From: Syngnathus acus
Taxonomy: Eukaryota > Chordata > Actinopteri > Syngnathiformes > Syngnathidae
DNA: 64,000 nucleotides
Direction of reading: 5' to 3'
Assembly (NCBI RefSeq): GCF_901709675.1
Contig: NC_051108.1
Coordinates: forward strand, 5,986,631 to 6,050,630
Below, piece after piece: positions 1-25,440 of the stretch. Positions within the stretch are counted from its first letter, which is position 1. Every line of letters begins with the position of its first letter. Below the pieces are notes generated by a model that saw only the letters and a program-made list of their open reading frames with translations, did no database searches and was not told the origin of the DNA. Made by a program: the position numbers and the translations under genes.

Positions 1-1938
1 TTGTAATTCTCATGTTTTATGCACAAATATTTGGATGATGGTTTTGATGAACAGACTAAAGAAATTGTCCAGCTGTCATCAAATTGATGATGTCCTTGTT
101 ATCTTGACTGACTTTGTTCTGGTTGCTTGTTTGGCGTCCTCATTGTGACCCAAACCCAGCTTGCTGTCCAATAGTAGGATCGATAAGCGGGACCGAATGT
201 CGCTCGCACTGCCTGGTGCATATTGACGACTTCCATTGTGACCCATATGAATAATAATAATAGTAGCTGCGTGCGGGTTGAATGCAGGGCAAGGGCAAAT
301 AGTTACCATTTCACACCCAGGAAAACTTTTCTTTCTATGGAAAAATACTTTCAAAATATTAAGGCAGAAGTTCATCTTCATTAGGTATCACAAGTGTACT
401 TAATATTGTGACCGGAAATTGCTTGTGTGCAGCTGCATCCACGGTGATTCATCTCAATGACATTTTTAACAATAATGCTTATGTACTTTGACAACCGTAA
501 CTTGACTCATGTGTCATGGAAACTTCCGGCGTCAGGTGTGAGATAATAGGCCCCGTCGAAGGGTAAACCATGACTAAACTGCAGTGTCCGCCATTGCAAT
601 GTCAGTGACTCAATTAAAGAATCGGAGCGGCCAAACGCAACTGGACGCAGCCAGAGAGCCGTGTACTAGAAAGACTCGAAAGACGGCGTGCGTTATGTAA
701 ATATGGCAGGGATTTATTGCTTCCAAATCATGATTGCTGCAGAGATTATGATTTTTTTTTTTCCAGAGCTGTACATCATTTCTAATCTGTGTGCATCTGC
801 AAAAGATGAAAGCACATTAATATAAATGGGTCAAAGGTCAGGTGACTGGAAGTCTGATTTGTTGTGACCCAGCAATGTTTGGTGCTTTTTTTTTCTTCTT
901 ACATGTGTATTTTTTCCCCTGTATCTACTTGTATAGTGACAGAACTCAGAATCCATTGATTATTAATTTATATTAATAAAATAGTACTTATTTATTTGAA
1001 TTAATTCTACCTTAAATAAATATATTTCTTATAATTATGAACCAAATAATAATGTATATATTACAGTATATTTTATAAAATATTAAGGACTTTCTTTTAC
1101 ATTATTACATATTCAATAACCATTTTAGTCTTACAATTGGCCCACAGTTTTAGGAACTGTTTACTAATAACATTTCATCCTGCTGTTCTTTCCATTATGT
1201 TTCCATTCACAGCCTCACGCTGCAGTGCATCACTGTCTCATTGTCTCTCTCCACCTGCGTCCTACTACTCTGTTAATGAGCAGAATGTGTGTGCGTGTGT
1301 GTGTGTGTGTGTGCGTGTTTGTCCAGAGATGTGAGCCATCAGATGAATTAAATTCTCTCTCACTCTCTGTCTTTCCACGTGGTTTTACGCTTGCCCAATC
1401 CAGCAGATGGCAGGGGGAGGTGGGTGAGGGTGATGGAGGAGGAGGAAGAATAGTGAGGGAGGGAGAGAGGGCTGGCAGGACCAGCTCTCGACACAGCTGG
1501 GAGGGGAGAAAGGGAGGGAGGGATGGATGGAGAGGGAGTAGGTAATCCAATGAGACACCGAGAGGAGAGGCAGAGCGAGGGCAACGCCTCAAAGCACCGG
1601 GAATCTCTCTCCAGCTCGCTTTCTCTTTCCTCCCTCTTTATTCCGAGCAACCTCGCTCACTGTCATCCGGATCTCGTCGCTGACTGGAATCCAGATTTTC
1701 CTTTTATCTCCTCAGGAGGGAGGCGGCATTGTCATCTCTGTGGACTGGAGAGTAATTTTTGTTCATTCAAGGAGTTGGGATATAGGTTAGTGGGCCTTTT
1801 TTTAGTGTGAGAAGGAGTGATGCCTTCCTAGCATTTCAGGTGCTATGTCGCCTCTTGAACTCTGACGTCTTCTACGGAAGCCCGGACCGATCATAAAAAG
1901 GAGACTGTCAAGGGGGGGGGATTGCTTTATTCGCCGAC
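1..1938. other. Upstream region and probable 5' UTR/promoter of evl
   Basis: No convincing coding exon is visible. Bases 1-1280 are AT-rich with homopolymer runs. A short GT-rich microsatellite lies at about 1287-1320. From about 1380 to 1938 the DNA becomes GC- and purine-rich and leads directly into the first evl coding exon, so it probably holds the 5' UTR and core promoter of evl. No TATA box was identified with confidence. The longer reading frames here lack splice sites and family similarity and overlap each other on both strands, which suits low-complexity GC-rich sequence better than genes. Confidence 0.45.
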
Positions 1939-11701
<9,763 letters not shown>

Positions 11702-12630
11702 TGTCAACTATCCGAAGAGGGGGGAGAAGGAGTAGGGCCCAAACTGTGACGTCCACTGTGGTGTTGAGGAGTCGCCATAGCCGCCATGTTTTTGCGGCGT
11801 GTATTGACTTGAGCAGAGACGTGTGTGTGCGTTTGTGTGTCAAGAGACTGTCTGTTATTTACATTTGTCTCTTTGTTGCCCCTTGGTCTTTGGCCTGAAA
11901 GACATGAAAAAAAATCAATATATTCAAATAGTTTTATGGTGTCAAGGAGTTTGTTAAACACTTTAAAAAAAAAAAAAAAACCATCATTGCCCTTACTATC
12001 ATATTCTTCATTAAACTAATCCCTCATTCATTTTCCATAGCACTTATCCTCAGTAGAGACTGAAGCTATAAACAAGCTAACATGCATGTTTTTGGAATGT
12101 GGGAAGAAAACACAGTACACTAACATCATGAAAACTCCTCACAGGCAAGACCAGAGCTGGGATTCGAACCCTGACCCCCAGAACTGTGAAACGGGAATGA
12201 TCGCTTCAAAATTACTGTGATATATAAGAAGTGATTACTGTGTATTGAAATACTTTTATTGTCGCCAGTGATTTTATACTTATTACCCCTACTGTCATAA
12301 TTCTTTGAGGGGTTTAGTCTCTAATGAGAATATGATAGTAAAGATTGCACGTTTTCATCAATTTGCTTTTATATCCAAATCGTTCTCATTTTTAAAATTA
12401 TTTTATTTTACTTTTTTTAACCATAACAGTAAAATGTTGCTTTTGACTTACAAGCACTATTTCTTTTAAACACAAATAACACACCAGGATATTTGTGATT
12501 ATGATGTAAAAAAAAGTTTATTGGCTGCAAAGTACTGTTCATTGTTCTCTTCATGATGACAAATTGCTTCCTTGTGAAAAACTGAAGAAAAGGGGGAAAA
12601 TGCACTGTTTTGAAATAAATTCAAATAAAA
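11702..12630 (+). other. evl: evl 3' UTR and polyadenylation region
   Basis: Non-coding sequence after the evl stop. Two AATAAA signals (about 12616 and 12625) mark the likely cleavage region. Inside is the retroelement relic at about 12020-12200. Mammals have DEGS2 between EVL and YY1; nothing resembling a sphingolipid desaturase is visible here. Confidence 0.6.
12020..12200. repeat. L2/CR1-type 3'-end relic
   Basis: Contains the widespread fish repeat signature 'CATGCATGTTTTTGGAATGT GGG' followed downstream by 'GAGCTGGGATTCGAACCC'. Recognised from general knowledge of teleost interspersed repeats; diverged and without coding capacity. Confidence 0.55.
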
Positions 12631-16326
<3,696 letters not shown>

Positions 16327-17115
16327 GACGATTTCCTTCCCACTCCCCTCCTCAATGCGCCGTGAAGAAGAGAAAGAAAAAACACTGAACACTTTTTTTT
16401 TTTTTGCCCGCCTCCCGCCATTTGCATTTTGAATGGGAAAGATGGAGCCCCCCTACCCCCACGCAAAAGACTTGTTTTTACCAGTGTGGTTTTCATATAC
16501 CATAGTCACATGGCTTTTATTTGCCATTCTGGTGTGCACGTTGTACACCAACAAGCTATGTTACACTAACGCCTTCTTCTTGTCGGCACAAGAAACAAAT
16601 AACCACCTATACTCTTTGTAGACGATCGGACACAGAGGTGTGATTCTTTTTAATCCAATCTTTTAGTGGCTTTTCCCGTTCTCGACCAGCGAGCGGCAAA
16701 AGAGGTGCGAGCGTCACTTCCCTTTTTGTTTCAGATGTGCTGTAAAGACTTGAGAATAATTACTCTTCTCTTTTTGTCTTCATGTTGTATATCAACTGGC
16801 CACAATAAAAAAAACAGTCATCCCTATTGGAATAGTAACATAATCAGTACAGAGGCTTTCTGTCTTAATTGACTTTTACCCTTATGTGATTTTTTTTTTC
16901 ATATTTCAGTCATCTGGCAGCAAATTGACTGTTTCGGATTTGATTTTTTGTACGTTTGTTTTAGAAGACAGGTGGTAAGATGTCTGCTGTATTTGCTTTG
17001 AAATTGCAGGATGCTTAATCAGGTGTGATTTTTGGTGTTGAGGTCTCTAATATTTTGGTGATCTTATTTGCTACACGGGTGCGTTAAACTGCTCTTGCCA
17101 CAAAAAATAAACACA
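16327..17115 (+). other. yy1: yy1 3' UTR with possible polyadenylation signals
   Basis: Follows the yy1 stop codon. AATAAA occurs near 16804 and again near 17106; either could end the transcript. AT-rich, no coding similarity. Confidence 0.55.
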
Positions 17116-20100
17116 TTGTTAGATTACATCATTTTCATTATTCATGTAAATTCCACTTCACAATAGATGGTTGTTTTTATATAATTTTTAAATCGGAAAA
17201 TTTTATAACAAAATATATTCTTTTTTTTTTATTTGGGAAAGAGAGTGGGAATCATTTCTTTCCAACTTAATTATACTGACAAGTTCACTGATGTACTCAG
17301 CCAGCAGTTCATTATGATCCTCAGCTTTCCTACCTTTTCATTTGCTAATTTTAGCCGCTGGCAACCTGATGCTGCCCTCTGCGGGTCACAGCTGTCATTA
17401 CAACGGGAGCTCTCCAAGGTACTGATCTACAATCCCCTTTGTGTCGTGTAAGTAAATGTAATTCTCAAGGTGCACGAAACGTAAATTATACTCACACATA
17501 GAGGTGGCAAAATTAAGATATTTTTATACTATTATATATTATTTATATATTTTTTCCCATCACTCTGCTTATGTGCAATGTGGCACATCAAACATCAGTC
17601 TATACTGACCTCAGCTGGCCAAGTAGTGAACACCAGAAGGCGCAGCGCAATTTCCATTGTATTGAAGCATAAAATGAGACCACGAATCTTAAATTATGTC
17701 ATTACTGTATGTTTTTTTTTTTTTTTTTTTTTTTTTTAATAAAATAGAATATAGAGTGGAGGGAAAATATGGGAAATTTTATTGAAAGGCCATATTGCTA
17801 AACCCGAGTAATTTCCACTGCACCTGAAGTAGGCTATTAAGAGGTTTCATTAAAGTGGAATTGTTGTTTTATTGGTGTGACTGACAAAGGCAAGGACAGA
17901 GTAAATGCTCTACTTGTTATGCAGCTGCAGTCTGTCAAGGCTCCAGCAGCTGCTCTCTTTCACGCGCTTATTTCATTACAGCTCTCCCCCCCCCCACACC
18001 CCCGGTCTTTAATCCCGTTGCTCCATGTTTACCTGCACTGAGGTTAGTTTTCAGCAGCCGTCACAGCCTCCGAGCAAGCTCAGGATTTTCTTTCTTTTCA
18101 TTAGCCTGTCTCCCAGAAACAACAACGCAGAACACCTTTGCTTGTAAAGGCAGTATTTTTTTACTACTGCTTTTTGTTTGGTTTCATTAAATGGATGGTG
18201 AATGAGGCAGCAGTTTGATGAGTATTCTTCTCACCTCCGAAAATGCCACACTTGTCACATACATTTTTATTTTTATTTTACAGGGTGTCATAATAAGGCA
18301 AAATTTACATTTTAATTTATATGCATGTTTAGGTTAATATCTTATGTTTAATATATATATTTTAGATATTTCATTTAGATAGTTTTGCACTTTACTATGT
18401 TTAATATTATTTCATATTTTGACATAACATTATGTTAATATTATAATGTTATCTCCATCAATATTCTACATCGCCCACATTCGGAGTGGCCCTCGATCAA
18501 TTTCTGCAAATTGTTGTTGTTGAGCCATTAAAATATGCAAAACCCGTGTTCACCACCAGACGGCAGACATCGCTCAGCAGCGCATCCCACATTCTGTGAA
18601 GAAGAGCGTGGCCGATACAACAAAAGTACATAAACAAAAGTAATTCTACCCCCCATAACGTTAACAGTTTGTTTGAAGTACATGAGAATTAAGTAAATTT
18701 GTTTCCTCTTAAAACATAGATTTATTTAACGCATGATAGTTTTTTCAAACGCTCACGTATGGCGTCTTAATTGCACAAAGAAGCGGCACAGGTGAGTGAG
18801 TCACATTATACATTTGGAGATTTTAATTACATGTAGAATAACAGTGTAATATTAAAAATCTTTGAGTAGATTTTTTGTGAAAACATGCTCAAAAGAGTTG
18901 TTGGTTTTCTTTTCAGTAGTTTTGTACCATCGTTGATTGGGAAATTCGAAGCAAGAGAGCTTTTGCGATGTCGGGGGCGATTTCGTGTAGTCGAACATTA
19001 GGTCTACTCTTTTCTATGAGCATTTGAAAACAAAATTTCATAAATCTGGTCAGGAAGTGTTTGTAGCCCCCCTTAAATGATGGCATTTAAGTTGCCATCC
19101 CTTTACTTTGTACATATTTGCATGGTCATTGACATCCATATGTATCCCAACCAGGCATGTACTACAAAGGCTCAAGTGATACTTAAAATCAAAAGTATTG
19201 ATCCAAGCATTGACAGTAATCTTACATGTACATAATGAAGTCTTTTCTCATGTCTCTAGAGGTTCTAACAGGTTGAATCGTTTGCTTTGATTCTTGCTCT
19301 TCTCAGGTCAAATCTCAGAACTTGTTTCAATATAGTCAAGTGTGGGGTTTTTTCTGTACTTTTAGCGGCGAGGAGCACGGCCAAGGATGCTATTTCCATG
19401 CAGAAAACATGTTGCCAAGGTAACAGGCGAGAGAGTAAGTCTGTGTGTGCGTGTGTGTGCCGCAGACAGGTTTCCCGGGCATATGTCGTTGCTTGTTAAG
19501 CATTTGATTGCTGCCTTTGAATTGTTGAAATGTCAAGGCTTTTTTCCCCCTCCCTCCGTCACGCAACTTGTAATTCATCTGCCGTCGTCTCTGGCACACT
19601 TTCTTTTCTTCCTTTCTGTCTTGTTTGCGCTCATTTGCAGTCGGCATCTCGTGTCCGCTGCTCAATTTGTTTCGCCGTGCCGTAATTAAAACCACTGAAT
19701 GAGCTATGGTGATTTGTAACGCTACGGTAAGACCACTTGCGCTGTGAAGCTTTGACACTCTTGTTTTTACCATAATAACCATCTCCAAACTGCAATTTAG
19801 GTCATACGGTGATTGAACTGTCTACGTCACAAGACACACACACACGTACAAACACACATCTAATGATATCCTGCAAAGAAAACAATTTCATAGCATATTG
19901 AACAATATTGGGGACAAAAATGGTCCCAGGGGTGGGACTGAATAGTCGATAAAAAAATCTCTTTTTTTTTTTTTTAATTCGGTTTGCAATAGAAAAGGTA
20001 ATGTACTTTAAAAGAACAGCTTTTTAAAGGCCATGTGGCTCAAATTCAGCTTGTTAACCTTTAAAATGAACATAGAGGAAAGAAACGCAAAAATGATGTA

Positions 20101-20640
20101 TAAAAATGTGATTTTATCTCTATTGTCCATTAATTACATACAAATAAGTGGCGTGTGTTAAAAAAATCTGCACTTAACATGAGATCATCTTTATTATGAT
20201 TCATAACATGCGTTAAGTCACCACACATGAATTTATCTGAGTAAATGGCTCACCCCAGGCGCTGCTGTTTGGATGGCAGTGGAGCTCAAATGGGCTTTGT
20301 TTTATGCCTCTGACAGAATAGACACAATAGTGTCTATTTACACAGGTGATTAAAGTTAGCACTCTGTAAATCTTAAAGGATTTAGACAGAGCTAATTATT
20401 TTTGCACAATAAATCCTATTTGCTTCTTCCTTCTTGTAAGATTCAGAAACAAATTCGTGCAACATGAAACGTGTCATGAGATTATGTACCAAATGTTTTT
20501 GTAGCGCCGTAAAAATTGCGTAACTTTGCGCATTGCAGTGATTAAATGATGATGATGACAGCTTTATCGGGCCGATTTTTTATCCCACAGACCGTCGATA
20601 TTTTCCGCACGTCTGATTCTGTTTTCCTATCTCTCTCGTC
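17116..20640. other. Gene-poor interval between yy1 and the LINE
   Basis: AT-rich, with a T28 run near 17711-17738, short C runs near 17988 and several CTCF-like motifs (17371-17385, 17628-17644, 18551-18566). An exon-like stretch at about 19366-19420 with flanking AG and GTAACA was noted but has no family match. No gene can be supported. Confidence 0.5.
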
Positions 20641-20644
20641 CAGG

Positions 20645-20710
20645 CCAAAGGCGTCAATCAGGCGTCGACCTTTACTGGGAATGAAGACTTGGAGCCGCCG
20701 CCGTGGAAGG
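20645..20710 (+). other. Exon-like fragment of unknown origin
   Basis: A 66-nt stretch preceded by CTCTCGTCCAG and followed by GTAAGC reads as 22 codons (AKGVNQASTFTGNEDLEPPP then WK) in phase 0 at both ends. The splice signals and codon choice look reasonable, but no partner exon was found on either side and I do not recognise the protein. It could be an isolated exon of a dispersed gene or chance. The LINE has inserted about 110 bp to its right. Confidence 0.2.
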
Positions 20711-21353
20711 TAAGCTGTTGCATCTGCATTTCAAATACTCCTCCAACCTGTGTTGGAATTTAATCAACATCCGAATTGCAAATATGGCTGCCACGTGATC
20801 TAAAATAGGTGACATACCTTTTAGTTTAGTTTAGTTTAGTTTATTGTTTAGCACATATTATTATAACAAATAACAGTGCAGGGAGGGAGACGAAGCCTAG
20901 GGCTTGTAAGGAGCTCCACTCCTGTATAATCAAAGTGCACAACAAACAAAGTGCTGTGACATCAAATATTATTCAAGTGTTTAAGAAAGAAAAAAAATAA
21001 TAATAATATATATATATATATATATAAATGAATAAACATCAATGAATAAACACAAGCATAACTAGCTAAATATTAAATCGTCATATTTATATATGCATAT
21101 ATACGAAAGTGAACGTATACATACATAAACAAATACACTATACAAAATGAGAAACAAGAGAAACAAAATTTGACACTTTAGTGATGTTGAAACAATCAAA
21201 AAACACCAGGTAAGAAAATAGCTGAGCGGAAGCAGAAGAACTGCAAACAGAAAATAACAAAACAAGGAAGAATCAGGGTATAAATAGTGGTTTAAGTTGA
21301 TGTTCTTAGTATGGATCAGCTGAGTGCGGTGGAGTAATTTTGGACTGGTAGGA

Positions 21354-24300
21354 TCATGAGTGGAGAAGGTGGTGTTTCAGGTGCTTTCTAAAAGCAACCT
21401 GTGAAGATATGGATCGAATATGGATTGGTAGCTCATTCCAGAGTGAGGGCCCTCTAAAATGGATATTGTATTGATGGCGTGATGTTCGACAGGACGGTGG
21501 GTGGAGATTGTCCCCCTGTCTTGTAGGATAAGAATGTAATTCCGATACAAATGCGAAGAAATTATGAAAAGTGGCTGGAAGACAGTGTTTCCTGTATATA
21601 TATTTATGGGTGAGTAGACAGGTTTGATGAATATTTACTTTATCAATTGGCAGTAATGAATAGTTTCTAAACAATGGTGCCGATGGTTCATATCTATTTG
21701 AAAAAGAGATCATTTTTAGGAACTTCTTTTGTATGATGAGTAATTTGCTGAGGTATGTTGGATATGTAGCTGCCCAGACTATGTTGCAGTAATTGAGTAA
21801 AGGAAAGAGGAAACTATAATACAGAGTGAGATGAGCAGACGGATGGACCAAGGGACAAACTTTTCGTAAGATACCTAGCGTTTTCATGGATCTTTTGCAA
21901 ACCAAATCAATGTGTTCAGACCAGTTTAAGTGTTTATCTACTATAACTCCTAGGAATTTAGTGCTAGTAACTTGATGGATTTCGTTATTATTTATGTAAA
22001 TTTTGGCCTGTTCTTTGGGGTAAGATTTATTTATATTGCAGAAGATCATGAAGTTACATTTGTTTATATTGAGTGACAACTTATTTATTTTGAACCATTT
22101 TGTAACAGCGTGCAACTCAGTATTCACACGTGCAATGAGGAAATTAAAATCCTCGTGGGTGGCAATGAGATTGGTATCATCCGCAAATAACAAAGGAAGA
22201 AAATTTGAACAAGACATGGAAAAATCATTTATGTACACCAAAAATAATAGAGGACCCAATATTGAGCCCTGCGGGACCCCAAATAGTATTTTAGATCTGT
22301 TGGAAGAACAACCATTTATATATACATATTGTTCTCTGTTGGCGAGATAGTTTGTGAACCATTTCAGGGCAGAATCGTTCACTCCATATCTCTCTAGCTT
22401 AGCGATGAGGATCTTATGGTCGACAGTATCAAATGCTTTGCTTAAATCTAGAAAGACACCAAGAGCGAATTTCTTATTGTCAAGAGCCGTTGAGATGTGG
22501 TTGGCAAGCTGAAGCAGTGCATGCTCAGTAGAAAACTTTTTGCGGAAACCGTATTGATGTTTATAGAGAATATTGTTTGTTTCTAGGTGCTTTGCCAATC
22601 TTGAGTAAACCAGTTTTTCTAGAATCTTGGAGAAGCAAGGAAGTACGGATATAGGTCGATAATTACCATATTCATTAGTCTCACCAGCTTTGAAGATAGG
22701 AATGACTTTAGCAATTTTTAATTCTTGGGGTACAATGCCAAATTTTAAAGATAAGGAGAAAATGTGTGTTAGTGGAATTATTATTGAATGAATAATTTTC
22801 TTAATAAGTATGCTTCTGATCTCATCATGGCCAGGGGCCGAGTTTTTCAAGCTCATGACGATGTTGTAAACTTCCTCAACACTAGGAGGGTCAAGAATGG
22901 AGAGTGAAGGAAACTGCCCTTTAATAAGGCAACAGGGGCTTGTATCAGAGGTTGAGAAGCTAGATGCCAAGGTAGCGCCAACATTTACAAAGAAATCATT
23001 GAAACCATTAGAAATATCTATTGGGTTTGAATGAGCTCTATTCTTCCCCAGCATCTCATTTGGGGTCGATGTTTTTGATTTCTTGCGATGTAATAAATGG
23101 TTGATAAGATTCCACGTTGTTTTGATGTCACCGGAGGCTTGTGTAAATTTATCAGCATAGTAAGTTTGTTTGGTTTTCCTTAGTAAAGCTGTAAATCTGT
23201 TTTTATATTTCTTGTATGTTTCTATATTTATAGGGATGGGATTTGCAATAGATTTTCTATATAGTTTATTTTTTTTACGTGAAGATTTTTTTAGTTCATC
23301 CGTTATCCATGGTTTCCCCTTAGAGTTATTTTTACGACTAGAAGTTAAAGGAAAGGAGAACTCTAATGCATTTGTGAGTATTGTTAGAAGGGAGTGATAG
23401 GCTTTGTTGACATCTTGCAACAGGATAACCTCATCCCATGACACAGAGCTGATGATAGATATAAAAGATACCATGTTTTTCTCAGTAAATTTGCGGAATT
23501 TCATTTGATCTCCAATATGATCTTTGATTTCAGGACTACTATCATTGTGGATGAGATGGAAGACAGGTAGATGGTCGGATACATCACAGATCAAAAGGCC
23601 AGATGTTATCTTGTAGTCTAGAGAATTAAATAGGATATTGTCTATGAGAGTGGCCGTTGAGCTTGTGATCCTGGAGGGTTTGTTGATAAGAGGGAAAAAG
23701 TTTCTGGAATATAATGTATTAAGGAAGTCTGCTGTATGTGACTGCTTAGATTCAAGCAAATTAATATTATAGTCACCAAGTAAGACACATAATTTGTTTT
23801 CTTTGTTTATAATTTCTAGAGTAGAGTCGAGGGCTTCATTGAAGGTGATTTTATCAGAGTCTGGTGGTCTATATATACATCCAATTATCACATTTTTGTT
23901 GTTTATAAGTGAGCAAGAGGAGAGTTCTATAAACACAGATTCTACTACAGTCATGTCAAAATTGACACTTAAATCCTTTCTGGGAGAGAAATTTAAGTTA
24001 TCAATCACATACAGTGAGACTCCTCCACCTTGCTTGTTTGGTCTACAGGAATGTATAGGAGTGTAGTGAGAGAGAGGATAGCTAGATGTATTATCAACCA
24101 TCCAAGTTTCAGTAAGAGCTATTACTGAAAAAGAATGTGTTAAGGTTGATAAATAGGTTTTTAGACCATCATAATTTTTAGAGATACTCCGTACATTGAA
24201 GTGGACAGTGGAGAATACATTTGTTTGGCAGTGGCCAGGAGGAGTATTGCACAGTTTGTTAAACATATCTTCAGAAAAATATTCACATGACATTTCAACA

Positions 24301-24452
24301 GATTTTAAGGGAGTGTAATTTGTATCTGGGTTAAGGAAGGACTCATAGATACCAGCATTAGCATTCTCTAGGTCAAATGAATTAAATAGTAAAGAGTCAA
24401 GATTCGGTGGGACAGAAATTCCTGCATTTGTGAGAATGTCACTGGATGGCAT
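21354..24452 (-). CDS. LINE ORF2: endonuclease and reverse transcriptase
   Basis: 1032 aa without interruption. The N-terminal third is an apurinic-type endonuclease: VHFNVRSISKNYDGL, LTETW, GGGVSLYV, LGDYNINL and the final SDHLPVFHL. The centre is a reverse transcriptase: LDLSKAFDTVDHKIL, the catalytic GVPQGSILGPLLFLVYINDF block and FADDTNL. The C-terminal part has the RGPSLWNELPIHIRS motif common in jockey-superfamily (CR1/L2/Rex) elements. No RNase H domain is seen. It would copy element RNA by target-primed reverse transcription. The clade assignment within CR1/L2 is by eye. Confidence 0.88.
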   Translation of the reverse strand: MPSSDILTNAGISVPPNLDSLLFNSFDLENANAGIYESFLNPDTNYTPLKSVEMSCEYFSEDMFNKLCNTPPGHCQTNVFSTVHFNVRSISKNYDGLKTYLSTLTHSFSVIALTETWMVDNTSSYPLSHYTPIHSCRPNKQGGGVSLYVIDNLNFSPRKDLSVNFDMTVVESVFIELSSCSLINNKNVIIGCIYRPPDSDKITFNEALDSTLEIINKENKLCVLLGDYNINLLESKQSHTADFLNTLYSRNFFPLINKPSRITSSTATLIDNILFNSLDYKITSGLLICDVSDHLPVFHLIHNDSSPEIKDHIGDQMKFRKFTEKNMVSFISIISSVSWDEVILLQDVNKAYHSLLTILTNALEFSFPLTSSRKNNSKGKPWITDELKKSSRKKNKLYRKSIANPIPINIETYKKYKNRFTALLRKTKQTYYADKFTQASGDIKTTWNLINHLLHRKKSKTSTPNEMLGKNRAHSNPIDISNGFNDFFVNVGATLASSFSTSDTSPCCLIKGQFPSLSILDPPSVEEVYNIVMSLKNSAPGHDEIRSILIKKIIHSIIIPLTHIFSLSLKFGIVPQELKIAKVIPIFKAGETNEYGNYRPISVLPCFSKILEKLVYSRLAKHLETNNILYKHQYGFRKKFSTEHALLQLANHISTALDNKKFALGVFLDLSKAFDTVDHKILIAKLERYGVNDSALKWFTNYLANREQYVYINGCSSNRSKILFGVPQGSILGPLLFLVYINDFSMSCSNFLPLLFADDTNLIATHEDFNFLIARVNTELHAVTKWFKINKLSLNINKCNFMIFCNINKSYPKEQAKIYINNNEIHQVTSTKFLGVIVDKHLNWSEHIDLVCKRSMKTLGILRKVCPLVHPSAHLTLYYSFLFPLLNYCNIVWAATYPTYLSKLLIIQKKFLKMISFSNRYEPSAPLFRNYSLLPIDKVNIHQTCLLTHKYIYRKHCLPATFHNFFAFVSELHSYPTRQGDNLHPPSCRTSRHQYNIHFRGPSLWNELPIHIRSISSQVAFRKHLKHHLLHS

Positions 24453-24583
24453 GAAAAGTGTAGGGGAACTGTCTACCTGAGATGGATGTCCTCCCTGCCA
24501 GTCTCTGTTTGCCTTGTTGTACTTCGCTGTAATCCATTATTTTCGTCCGGAGGGTCCATAGGTACCAGTTAATGGTCATTAGT

Positions 24584-25324
24584 TCAGCCATTGTAAATGT
24601 TTGGTTCCCCCACCACCAGGCCACATTTCTTCAGTTCCTCCAGTTCACTCACAACGAGAGTTTTGACATCTTCTGGTGTTGCTCCGTTTGTTTTAATCCA
24701 TATTTTACAGTTCCTGACCCACGTTGCGAGAATCTTGTTTTCCTTCTTCAGTTTGCGTGCGTTCCAGGCTATCTCAGCATTCTTCTTAGTGAGGTGCTCA
24801 TTTAGGTAAACACCCGTTCCTTGTAGCTTCCTCCCTTGCTTCAAAAGATCCACTTTATGTTTCCTATTTGCGAACCGAATGATAATTTTCGGAGGATCCA
24901 GTGGTCGTTTTCGGTTTCTTGGGAGTGTGTGACAAGCGGCAATGTTTCCTTTCTGGAGTTCCATGTGCTTACTCTCGAAAAACTGTACTACCTGATCTTC
25001 GAGCGTTGACAGCTCGTCCGATGGAGAGTCATCTGTCGAGGGATCCGAAGGACCCGCCGCCCTGGCGTAGGAGCGGTGAGATGTTTTTAGACCCGTGATT
25101 ATGAGGTCTTCTTGTCGGGAGTACTGCTCCAGTGCATCTACTCTCCGTTCAAGCGACAGGATTTTCTCGTCTTTCTCCTTCGATAAGTTCTTAAGCTCCG
25201 TTAGCTCAGACGTTAGCTGGAGCAGGGTGGCTTGCTGCTCTAAAAGTGTGGTAATGTCTTGCCGTATCAGGTCAATGGATGATTTAAGTTCATCGTAACC
25301 CTCATTTTTTTTGGAGGGCGGCAT
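24584..25324 (-). CDS. LINE ORF1 protein, coiled-coil nucleic-acid-binding type
   Basis: 246 aa, starting MPPSKKNEGYDELKSSIDLI. Residues about 10-75 form a Leu/Glu-rich heptad segment (coiled coil). An RRM-like region follows (EDLIITGLK... and PPKIIIRFANRKHKVDLLKQ), then a basic C-terminal part (RKLKKENKILATW). This layout is typical of trimeric LINE ORF1 chaperones that bind the element RNA. It lies just upstream of ORF2 on the same strand. Confidence 0.75.
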   Translation of the reverse strand: MPPSKKNEGYDELKSSIDLIRQDITTLLEQQATLLQLTSELTELKNLSKEKDEKILSLERRVDALEQYSRQEDLIITGLKTSHRSYARAAGPSDPSTDDSPSDELSTLEDQVVQFFESKHMELQKGNIAACHTLPRNRKRPLDPPKIIIRFANRKHKVDLLKQGRKLQGTGVYLNEHLTKKNAEIAWNARKLKKENKILATWVRNCKIWIKTNGATPEDVKTLVVSELEELKKCGLVVGEPNIYNG

Positions 25325-25440
25325 AGCGTAAAGTTCGAAAAAGTTAGGCTCTATAAAGTTCAGTTATCAAAACAATTCGGTCACCCGAAGTAGTGCAAAA
25401 GTTTCCCTCGTTTGCAGCACGCAAAGTAAGTGTTGGAGCT

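Larger units (their letters stand above)
20822..25440 (-). mobile_element. Near-intact CR1/L2-group non-LTR retrotransposon
   Basis: A minus-strand LINE of about 4.6 kb. ORF1 (25324-24584) and ORF2 (24452-21354) are both uninterrupted and separated by about 130 nt. The 3' UTR (21353-20822) ends in a short tandem tail, (TAAAC)n on the element strand, rather than poly(A), as in L2/CR1-type elements. There is about 115 nt of 5' leader before ORF1. The open ORFs suggest a young, possibly still competent copy. No clear target-site duplication was found by eye, so the outer limits are approximate. Confidence 0.8.

Noticed and set aside
1230-1650. Minus-strand Ser/Pro/Leu-rich frames in the GA-rich DNA before evl
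   Set aside because: Purine-rich low-complexity sequence; no splice signals and no family similarity.
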